From Chloroflexota bacterium (GTDB lineage Bacteria; Chloroflexota; Anaerolineae; Anaerolineales; DRMV01), in assembly GCA_013154225.1 (NCBI GenBank), contig JAADCW010000114.1, positions 1-8,397 on the forward strand: a stretch of 8,397 bases of DNA, given 5' to 3'. Positions 1 through 5,818 of the stretch are shown here, piece by piece (within the stretch, counting starts at the first letter, position 1; each line of letters starts with the position of its first letter). Position numbers and translations under genes: made by a program. The notes under the pieces were generated by a model, which saw only the letters and a program-made list of their open reading frames with translations, had not been told where the DNA came from and made no database searches.

Positions 1-9
1 CTTTGCATT

Positions 10-67
10 GGAGCACTCCTGGCTTGCGAGGTTGATCCCCTTTAGTTTGCCAGAAGTGCTCCTTTTT
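10..67 (+). terminator. Possible intrinsic terminator, plus strand
   Basis: Bases 10-17 (GGAGCACT) pair with 55-62 (AGTGCTCC), and after a one-base mismatch 19-23 (CTGGC) pair with 49-53 (GCCAG). This gives a 13-bp stem around a 25-nt loop. A run of five T follows at once (63-67), as expected of a rho-independent terminator for a gene entering from the left. The loop is longer than usual, and no upstream gene is visible to confirm the direction. The inverted repeat could instead be a dispersed structured element. Confidence 0.4.
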
Positions 68-90
68 GTCAAAAAAGGCCAAACTTCAGA

Positions 91-117
91 AACGCCCAGG
101 CTTTTAGCCTGGGCGTT
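91..117 (-). terminator. Hairpin at 3' end of CpXC gene
   Basis: Bases 91-102 (AACGCCCAGGCT) pair perfectly with 106-117 across a TTT loop, a 12-bp stem with a minimal loop. It lies 73 bp beyond the stop codon of the minus-strand CpXC gene and is the obvious end of that transcription unit. A T-run does not follow directly on the minus strand: TCTGAAG comes first and TTTTTT only about 14 bases on. It may act as an RNA 3'-end stabiliser or a weak terminator. A smaller hairpin (132-136 with 142-146, loop GAAAA) lies between it and the stop codon. Confidence 0.5.
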
Positions 118-190
118 GGTGTTTGAGATGGCGCCCGAAAAGGGCGGGTTTGGGCAGTGCTTTTGGCGCGCGGCGCCTGTTGTGCCGCGT

Positions 191-1540
191 TTAGAGGTGC
201 ATGGTGTGGCTGGTGTAAAAGCGCAGGGCCTGTTGGTAGGCTTCGTGTGCCCGCTGGACGGTTTCGGCGGGCGCCCCTTGCTGTTGCAGTTGGGCCACCA
301 GCGCGGCCATTTGTTGCACCAGGGCTTCATTGACCTGGTCGCGGTTTTCTTCCAGCAGTTTTTGCCGCGCGTCTGCGTCGGGCGCGTCGAGCAGGGCCTG
401 GATGAGCGCGAGTTCAGGCGGCGGCGCGAGGAGTTTTTCCAGGGTCTGCAACACTTCGTTGATGCGCGCACTGCGCTGTAAATCGCCTTTTTGACGGGCT
501 TCCTGCAGGGCCTGCTCCAACAGTGAGAGGAAGACTTCGTCCACATAAGGCAGGACCTCTTGGAGCGCTTTTTCCACATCGTCGGCCTGCAGCACTTTTT
601 CCACGGCCTTTTGGCGGGCTTCCATTTCTGCGGCCAGCAGTTTGTCCATTTCCTGCCGCAGTTCCAGCAAGCGGGTGCGGAGGGCTTCCAGGCGTTCCTT
701 TTCCTCGCCTTCCGCGGCTTCGATGCGCTCGCTCAAGCGCTGGAAAAAGGCATAGTCCATCACCGGCGCCAGTGCGCCCACCAGGGCCTGCAGTTGGAAG
801 TCGTCTTTGGTCTGGATGACAAGGTCAACCACCTGATCCAGGGTGGGGCGGGGCCCAAGTTCTTTGAGGGCCTGTTCCACCTCTTTGAGGGCTTCGCTTT
901 GGGCTTTGAGTTTTTGGCCGTAGGGGGTGTTTTCGACGGCCATCTTGTGGATTGCGGCCAGGGCTTCGGCACTCTGCCGATCGCCGCCCACGGCCGCGGC
1001 TTCCAGCAGGCGCTCCAACAGCAGGAAGAAGTCAGCATCCACCAGGTCTTTTTCTTGCTCCAGGATGACCTTGCGGACGTCGTCGCCCGAGGCGCTGAGC
1101 AGGCGCTGGATGAGGCGTAGGCGGTCTTCCTGGGCTTTCAGCATTTCTTTGGTGATGCCATCGGCTTCCAGGATGCGCTCGATGAGCCCCTGCAAGGTGA
1201 GCATGGTCTGGGGCTGAAGCAGGTAAGCCTTGCGCTTTTCCTGAGGCAGGCGGTTGATGATTTGGTTGAGCAGGTTGCCCAGGGCGCGCTCTTGCTCATC
1301 GCGGCTTTGCCCCAGCGTGGGCGGGAAGTAGGTGAGCAGGAGTTCCTTTTCTGGGTCGTGATAGACAATGGGCGTTTCTGCCTGGCCTTGATAGCCGCAG
1401 TAGGGGCACTGCACGATGTTGAATGCGCCCGAAAGCAGGGTTTGTTTGGCTTGGGGGTCTTCGTTCAGGTCGAACACCTGGCGGATGTCGGCCACGATGG
1501 GCCGTCCGCAGCGGGGACAAGGAATTTGACTTTTTGGCAT
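191..1540 (-). CDS. CpXC-domain zinc-ribbon protein with long helical repeat tail
   Basis: This is a 449-residue protein. Its N-terminus carries two Cys-Pro-x-Cys knuckles, CPRC at residues 8-11 and CPYC at 45-48, each followed by Gly. This is the CpXC domain signature, a probable four-cysteine zinc site. The molecular role of the family is unknown. From about residue 85 on, the protein is almost wholly helical in character and rich in Leu, Glu, Gln and Ala. At least four similar units of about 60 residues can be aligned (near 143-204, 237-298, 312-370 and 379-440). There is no signal peptide or membrane segment, so it should be cytoplasmic. The ATG lies 17 nt after the stop of the kinase gene, implying co-transcription with it. 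The upstream purine stretch (GAGAG) is only a weak ribosome site, which fits translational coupling. The stop is TAA. Domain assignment is fairly sure; function is not known. Confidence 0.85.
   Translation of the reverse strand: MPKSQIPCPRCGRPIVADIRQVFDLNEDPQAKQTLLSGAFNIVQCPYCGYQGQAETPIVYHDPEKELLLTYFPPTLGQSRDEQERALGNLLNQIINRLPQEKRKAYLLQPQTMLTLQGLIERILEADGITKEMLKAQEDRLRLIQRLLSASGDDVRKVILEQEKDLVDADFFLLLERLLEAAAVGGDRQSAEALAAIHKMAVENTPYGQKLKAQSEALKEVEQALKELGPRPTLDQVVDLVIQTKDDFQLQALVGALAPVMDYAFFQRLSERIEAAEGEEKERLEALRTRLLELRQEMDKLLAAEMEARQKAVEKVLQADDVEKALQEVLPYVDEVFLSLLEQALQEARQKGDLQRSARINEVLQTLEKLLAPPPELALIQALLDAPDADARQKLLEENRDQVNEALVQQMAALVAQLQQQGAPAETVQRAHEAYQQALRFYTSHTMHL
221..1114 (-). repeat. 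Four degenerate ~60-residue helical repeats in the CpXC protein
   Basis: Within the CpXC protein, four segments share one pattern. Each opens with a hydrophobic helix (LIQRLLSA, VVDLVIQT, AVEKVLQA, LIQALLDA), followed by an acidic turn (GDD, KDD, DDV, PDAD). A second helix with a VD/VM/VN step comes next, then a helix containing FF/VF/LV and L-E-x, then a GD/GE/GA turn and a closing helix. The match is in spacing and hydrophobicity more than identity, which suggests an alpha-solenoid or TPR-like fold. It was aligned by eye only. Confidence 0.5.
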
Positions 1541-1558
1541 GGTGTTTTTCTCTCAATC

Positions 1559-3133
1559 TCAAGATGAAGATGTAGGAAGGGAAGGCGGCACGGGCAAGGA
1601 GAAGCACACCCGTGCGCCGCGGTCGGTGGGATCAACCCAAATCCGGCCGTTGTGGGCTTCGACAATGGCGCGGGCCAGGTAGAGCCCTAACCCAGCGCCT
1701 TTGGTGTGGCGCACGGCATCGCGTGAGCGGTAGAAGCGGTCGAAAATGTGCGGTGCGTCTTCGGGCGCGATGCCGGGGCCTTCGTCTTGCACGCAGAGCA
1801 CCACCCGATCGGGGCGGGTAAAGCCCTCGACGCGGATGGTGGTGCCCGGCGGCGAATATTTGGCCGCGTTGGAAAGCAGGTTGGAAAGCACCTGCTCTAA
1901 CCGCTGTTCATCTCCTGGCACAATGGGAAGGTCGTCGGGGAGATGGAGTTCGTATTTGTGATCAGGGTCGGAAACGGCCATGCGATGCACCAGCCGCTCG
2001 GCCAAATGGCGGAGGGAGACATCGCTAAAGTGTAATTCTACCGCGCCTGCTTGCAGTCGGGAGGCTTCTAACAGCCCTTCGACCAATTGCGCCAGCCGGT
2101 CGGCTTCTTCTTCGATGACCGCCAGGCTTTCCTGGACGATTTGAGCATCCCAATGCGCGTCTTCACGGCGCAGGGTGCTGACGTAGCCTTTGATCAGGGC
2201 GATGGGGGTTTTGAGTTCGTGGCTGATGATGGAAATGAACGTGGATTTGAGTTCTTCGGCTTCGCGGAAGTGGGTGATGTCGCGTACAGTGGCGATGATG
2301 TTGAGCAGCGCGCCGTCGGTGCTGAGCAAAGGGGCGTAGGTGATGCCTACGGGCAGCGGTTGTTGGTTGGGACGGATGAGGTCGCCCTGGACGTAGAGGG
2401 TGGCGCGTGGGGTCAGGGGCCAGCCATCGGCTTCGGCCACTTCCAGAGGCATGCCTTGCTCTACTTTTGCCCAGCGGATGATTTCTTCGTGTTGGCGGCC
2501 TAAAATTTCGGAGCACGGTAGGCCGTAAAGGTGGGCAAAGGCCGGGTTACAGCGTTCGATGGTGTGGTTGGCCGTGAGGATGAGCATTCCATCTGCAACG
2601 GCGTCGAGCAAGGCATCGAGACGGCGTTTTTCCTGGCGGACTTGTTCGTATAGCCTTGCATTGCGGACGGCAATGGCGGCCTGGTCTGCAAAACTCTGCA
2701 AGAGCAGGCGGTCGTCGGCAGAAAAGACGCTGGCATAACTGCGGAAGATGAAAATGACGCCGATGACCTGGTCGTGGAAGATGAGGGGCAGCCCCACGCC
2801 CGTGAGCAGGCCCAGGCTGGCCGCGCGGGTGACCGCTTCCAGCCGCCGATACACTTCGGGCAGTTCGTGCCGCGCCGCGTCTTCCTGCAGGGGGACATCT
2901 TCCAGCAGGGTTTCGACGTGGCGCAAAAACGCGGTGGGGATGCCGTGAGCCGCGGCCACAGCCCAGCCGCGCTGCTCGTCGCGCAGCGCGATGAGCCCGG
3001 CTTGGCCGGCCAGCATTTCAACGGCAAAACGCAAAATGCGCGCCAGGAGTTTGTCTAATTCCAACTCCTGGGTGAGGGCACGGGTGATTTCCAGCAAATA
3101 ATCGCGTTGATGAATGCGAAAGTCAGGGAGCAT
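1559..3133 (-). CDS. Soluble sensor histidine kinase (GAF-PAS-HisKA-HATPase_c)
   Basis: This 524-residue kinase has all catalytic boxes. The N-terminal GAF domain (about 15-160) is followed by a short helix and a PAS domain (about 170-290, starting LDALLDAVADGMLIL). The HisKA dimerisation helix carries phospho-acceptor His305 in SHELKTP. The ATPase domain has the N box (Asn418 and Asn422 in SNLLSNAAKYS), the G1 box DEGPGIA (450-456), the F box FDRF (464-467) and the G2 box GAGLGL (479-484). No membrane segment or signal peptide is seen, so it should sense a cytoplasmic cue (small ligand, redox state or gas) through GAF and/or PAS. No response regulator lies in the window, so its partner is unknown. 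It lies 66 bp after the aminotransferase gene, with a hairpin between them, and 17 bp before the CpXC gene. The start codon has only a weak ribosome site (GGA, about 12 nt upstream), but the product begins as expected for this architecture. Confidence 0.93.
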   Translation of the reverse strand: MLPDFRIHQRDYLLEITRALTQELELDKLLARILRFAVEMLAGQAGLIALRDEQRGWAVAAAHGIPTAFLRHVETLLEDVPLQEDAARHELPEVYRRLEAVTRAASLGLLTGVGLPLIFHDQVIGVIFIFRSYASVFSADDRLLLQSFADQAAIAVRNARLYEQVRQEKRRLDALLDAVADGMLILTANHTIERCNPAFAHLYGLPCSEILGRQHEEIIRWAKVEQGMPLEVAEADGWPLTPRATLYVQGDLIRPNQQPLPVGITYAPLLSTDGALLNIIATVRDITHFREAEELKSTFISIISHELKTPIALIKGYVSTLRREDAHWDAQIVQESLAVIEEEADRLAQLVEGLLEASRLQAGAVELHFSDVSLRHLAERLVHRMAVSDPDHKYELHLPDDLPIVPGDEQRLEQVLSNLLSNAAKYSPPGTTIRVEGFTRPDRVVLCVQDEGPGIAPEDAPHIFDRFYRSRDAVRHTKGAGLGLYLARAIVEAHNGRIWVDPTDRGARVCFSLPVPPSLPTSSS

Positions 3134-3146
3134 GAGGTATCAATCC

Positions 3147-3186
3147 AAAAGCAGGATGCAGGGCGCGGATGCGCCCCACATCCTGC
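3147..3186 (-). terminator. Compound hairpin with T-run between aminotransferase and kinase genes
   Basis: Bases 3151-3158 (GCAGGATG) pair with 3179-3186 (CATCCTGC). Inside, 3161-3166 (GGGCGC) pair with 3171-3176 (GCGCCC) around a GGAT loop, with a symmetric CA/CA interior loop. That is 14 paired bases. Read on the minus strand, TTTT follows directly (3150-3147). It starts 13 nt beyond the aminotransferase stop and ends 13-17 nt before the kinase ATG. It fits an intrinsic terminator for the aminotransferase gene or an attenuator in the kinase leader. Confidence 0.65.
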
Positions 3187-3199
3187 AGGTAAGGTCAGG

Positions 3200-4525
3200 T
3201 TAGGCCAGGTCGCGCTCGGTCAGGCGGATGGCCTCTTCCAAAATCTCCAACCCTTCGTCCATGAGGTCTTTGGTGATGCTGAGCGGCGGGGCCAGGCGCA
3301 ACGTGCTTTTGCCACAGCCCATCATCAGCGCGCCCAGGCGGAAGGCGTAATCCACGACTTTGTCGCGGAATTCGGGGTAATATTCGCGGGTTTCGCGATC
3401 GCGCACAAAGTCAATGCCCAGCATGAGGCCTTTGCCGCGCACCTGGCCGATGTTGGGGTGCCGTTCGGCCAGTTTTTCCAGGGCCTGGAGGGTGTAGGCG
3501 CCCACTTCGGCCGCGTTTTGCATGTATTCCTGCTCGATGAGGTCAATGGTGGTCAGCGCGGCCACCGAGGCAATGGGGTTGCCGCCGTAGGTGTTGCCGT
3601 GTGCGCCGGGCGGCCAGGTTTCCATGATGTGTTTGCGGCCAATGATGCCGCCCATCGGGATGCCCGAGGCAATGCCTTTGGCCGTGCAGACGATGTCGGG
3701 CTCCACGCCCCAGTGCTCAATGGCCCACCATTTGCCGGTACGCCCCATGCCGGCCTGCACTTCGTCGTCAATGAGCAAGATGCCGTATTTGTCGCACAGT
3801 TTCCGCAGGGCCGGGAAGAAGCCATCGGGCGGGACGACGTAGCCGCCTTCCCCTTGGATGGGCTCCACGATGATGCCTGCGACTTCGTCAGGCGGCACCA
3901 GTTTGCCCAAAACCTGCTCTTCGATGTAGCGCACCACGGTTTCGCCGTAGTCTTCGCCGGGTTTGGAAATCAGGATGGGGCGGTAGGCGTCGGGGTAAGG
4001 CACGTGGATGACGCCGGGCATCCAGGGGTAGTAGTTGGCGCGGTAGTGCGATTTGCTCGCGGTAAAGGCCAGCGCGCCCATGGTGCGGCCGTGGAAGGCG
4101 CTGAGGAAAGCGATGAAGAATTTGCGTTTGGTGTAGTGCTTGGCGACCTTCAGCGCGGCTTCGACGCTCTCGGCCCCGGAGTTGGCCAGAAAGACCATCG
4201 CGGGCTCTTCAAAAGGCGCGATGCTTGTCAGCCGCTCGGCCAGCCGAACCCAAACTTCGTGGTAGTAATCCGCGGAAATGTGAAGGAATTTTTCAGCCTG
4301 TTCCTGGATGGCTTTCACCACTTTGGGGTGGCTGTGACCGGTAGAATTGACGGCAATGCCAGCAATAAGGTCCACGTAGCGGTTGCCGTCGACGTCCCAC
4401 ACTTCGGCGCCTTTGCCGTGCGACATGACAAAGTCGGCCACCCGTCCTACCGCGGGGGTGATGACTTCTTTGTCGCGGGCAATGATCGCTTTGGCTTTGG
4501 GGCCAGGAACATCACGTAGTTTCAT
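3200..4525 (-). CDS. Class-III PLP aminotransferase family enzyme (acetylornithine/4-aminobutyrate type; racemase possible)
   Basis: This 441-residue PLP enzyme has the fold-type I aminotransferase III signatures: SGAES (117-121, cofactor phosphate), FHGR (144-147), EPIQGEGG (221-228), DDEVQAGMGRTG (253-264, with Asp254 against the pyridine nitrogen) and TAKGIASG (281-288, where Lys283 is the internal aldimine lysine). The opening segment PGPKAKAIIARDKEV is characteristic of the subfamily that includes archaeal 4-aminobutyrate/ornithine aminotransferases and the broad-specificity amino-acid racemases of Pyrococcus. Substrate and even reaction (transamination or racemisation) therefore cannot be fixed from sequence. 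The ATG at 4525 is preferred to a GTG 26 codons upstream because AGGAG lies 8 nt before it and homology starts there. A consensus -10 box lies about 200 bp upstream. It follows a D-cysteine desulfhydrase-type gene on the same strand and ends just before a terminator-like hairpin. The cell location is cytoplasm. Confidence 0.9.
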   Translation of the reverse strand: MKLRDVPGPKAKAIIARDKEVITPAVGRVADFVMSHGKGAEVWDVDGNRYVDLIAGIAVNSTGHSHPKVVKAIQEQAEKFLHISADYYHEVWVRLAERLTSIAPFEEPAMVFLANSGAESVEAALKVAKHYTKRKFFIAFLSAFHGRTMGALAFTASKSHYRANYYPWMPGVIHVPYPDAYRPILISKPGEDYGETVVRYIEEQVLGKLVPPDEVAGIIVEPIQGEGGYVVPPDGFFPALRKLCDKYGILLIDDEVQAGMGRTGKWWAIEHWGVEPDIVCTAKGIASGIPMGGIIGRKHIMETWPPGAHGNTYGGNPIASVAALTTIDLIEQEYMQNAAEVGAYTLQALEKLAERHPNIGQVRGKGLMLGIDFVRDRETREYYPEFRDKVVDYAFRLGALMMGCGKSTLRLAPPLSITKDLMDEGLEILEEAIRLTERDLA

Positions 4526-4531
4526 ATTAGG

Positions 4532-4538
4532 CTCTCCT
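4532..4538 (-). promoter_or_regulatory. Ribosome binding site fixing the aminotransferase start
   Basis: On the minus strand AGGAGAG ends 6 nt (its AGGAG core 8 nt) before the ATG at 4525. No comparable site precedes the upstream in-frame GTG at 4603, so this site decides the start. Confidence 0.75.
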
Positions 4539-4721
4539 GTAGAGATGGGGTAAGGGAAAGGAAAGCAAAACTGCTTGGCACAGTGCGCAGCAGGAAGCCG
4601 CACGGCGGCTTGGCGGTGGAGTGTTCGGCGCGTTACAACCTATCGCCACACGGTCGTTGCGCGGGCGAAAACGCCGTTTTTCTGCAATGGCGTGCGGTTT
4701 TGACTGCGCAGGTGCTTACTT

Positions 4722-4727
4722 ATTATA
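4722..4727 (-). promoter_or_regulatory. Candidate -10 box upstream of aminotransferase gene
   Basis: A perfect TATAAT reads on the minus strand 41 bp after the desulfhydrase stop codon. No convincing -35 hexamer lies 15-18 bp upstream (GCCAAG at 17 bp), and there is no TGn extension. It is the only AT-rich stretch in the 243-bp gap 4526-4768. If used, it gives a leader of about 190 nt with no ATG in it. No known riboswitch was recognised there, only short GC hairpins such as 4603-4589 (AGCCG/CGGCT). Confidence 0.4.
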
Positions 4728-4768
4728 TCTTACCTTGCCTTGATCTTGGCCTGGCCGCGCGGCACGAG

Positions 4769-5752
4769 TTATTCCGCAAGGTCGAGGCCCGCGGTTTGCG
4801 CCAGGGGCACGGCGTAGTCGTGGGCAAACAGGCCAGGGGTGCCGCCGGTATGCCAAAAGAGCACGGTTTCGCCTTCGTGGAAGAAGCCCTGTTGGGCAAG
4901 ATCCAGCAGGCCTGCCGCGGCGCGGCCTGTGTAAACCGGGTCGAGGAGCAAGCCCTCGGTGCGGGCAAAGCGTAGGATGGCGTCGGTTTCGGCCGCGGTG
5001 AGCACGCCGTAGCCTGGCGCGGCATAGGCGTCTTCCACCAGGATGTCGTTTTCGTGGAAAATGGACGGTTCCCCCAAGAGGGCGGAAGTTTGAGAGGCCA
5101 GTTCGGCTACCCGTGGGCGCAGGATGTCCGCGGGTTCGTCCACGCTGATGCCCACGATGCGCCCGCGAAAGCCCAAAATGCGCGCGCCGGCTACCAACCC
5201 GGCCTGGGTGCCGCCTGAGGACGTGGCAAAGACAATGGTTTCAGGCGGTTGGCCTTGGGTGAGGAGTTCTTCCAGCGCGTAGGCATACGCGGCCGCGCCC
5301 AAGGGGTTGGACCCACCGTAGGGAATCAGGTAGGGCTTGTGGCCTTGGGAAGCGGTTTCCTTGAATGCGCGCTGCAGGTCGGCATCGCGGCGCTCGCGGG
5401 TGGTCCACACAATGTCCGCACCCAGCAGGGCATCCAACAGCAGGTTGCCCGAGGCGCGTTTGGGCTCCATCAGCACCAGGCGGCAGGCCAAGCCGGCTTT
5501 GGCCGCCGCGGCCGCGGTTTGACGGCAGTGGTTCGATTGCGCTGCACCTGTGGTGAGCACGGTGTCTGCACCTTGGGCTAATGCGTCGGCCAGGAGCAGT
5601 TCCAGTTTGCGGGTTTTGTTGCCGCCAAAGGCCAGGCCGGTTTGGTCATCGCGTTTGATCAACAACCGAATGCCCAATGCTTCGCTCAGGCGGGGCAGGG
5701 GTTCGATAGGGGTGGGGAGATGGGCTAATGCAAAGCGAGGCAAGCGATTCAT
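4769..5752 (-). CDS. dcyD: D-cysteine desulfhydrase (ACC deaminase family, fold-type II PLP enzyme)
   Basis: This 327-residue protein of the D-cysteine desulfhydrase/1-aminocyclopropane-1-carboxylate (ACC) deaminase family would break D-cysteine into pyruvate, ammonia and hydrogen sulfide. The PLP lysine is Lys46 in GGNKTRKLE (43-51). TGAAQSNHCR (68-77) supplies the active-site Ser73. The glycine loop SSGGTQAG (178-185) should hold the cofactor phosphate. Two positions separate the activities in this family. ACC deaminases have Glu295 and Leu322 (bacterial numbering), whereas here the equivalents, with the same 27-residue spacing, are Thr275 (DPVYTG) and Thr302 (HTGG). That argues for desulfhydrase over ACC deaminase. 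The ATG has a full AGGAGG (5763-5758) 5 nt upstream. It follows sppA across a strong terminator and precedes the class-III PLP enzyme. No signal peptide is present. The family is sure; the exact D-amino-acid substrate is less so. Confidence 0.88.
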   Translation of the reverse strand: MNRLPRFALAHLPTPIEPLPRLSEALGIRLLIKRDDQTGLAFGGNKTRKLELLLADALAQGADTVLTTGAAQSNHCRQTAAAAAKAGLACRLVLMEPKRASGNLLLDALLGADIVWTTRERRDADLQRAFKETASQGHKPYLIPYGGSNPLGAAAYAYALEELLTQGQPPETIVFATSSGGTQAGLVAGARILGFRGRIVGISVDEPADILRPRVAELASQTSALLGEPSIFHENDILVEDAYAAPGYGVLTAAETDAILRFARTEGLLLDPVYTGRAAAGLLDLAQQGFFHEGETVLFWHTGGTPGLFAHDYAVPLAQTAGLDLAE

Positions 5753-5773
5753 AGCAGCCTCCTGTGGGGGATG

Positions 5774-5796
5774 AAAAAGCCGCCCTTCAGGGCGGC
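5774..5796 (-). terminator. Intrinsic terminator after sppA
   Basis: On the minus strand GCCGCCCT pairs perfectly with AGGGCGGC (5796-5789 with 5786-5779) around a tight UGAA-type turn, and TTTTT follows directly (5778-5774). It lies 22 nt beyond the sppA stop. It ends 21 nt before the desulfhydrase ATG, leaving no space for a separate promoter. Confidence 0.85.
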
Positions 5797-5818
5797 AGGA
5801 ATGGGAAGGGTTGAAAAC

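Noticed and set aside
8..481. Open frame on the plus strand at the left edge
   Set aside because: It runs through the hairpins at 10-117 and antisense to the C-terminal repeats of the CpXC gene, with no ribosome site and no recognisable domain.
3107..4519. A 470-codon open frame on the plus strand opposite the aminotransferase and kinase start
   Set aside because: It is antisense to a gene with complete PLP-enzyme motifs. Its product is a low-complexity His/Phe/Gly-rich string of the kind produced by the reverse complement of GC-rich coding DNA, and it shows no family signature.
4526..4603. Longer aminotransferase form starting from GTG at 4603
   Set aside because: The ATG at 4525 has AGGAG 8 nt upstream and family similarity begins there. 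The extra 26 residues look like translated leader.
4660..4681. Short plus-strand hairpin GGCG-AAAA-CGCC followed by GTTTTT
   Set aside because: It looks like a small terminator, but the stem is only 4 bp and no plus-strand gene lies upstream for it to serve.
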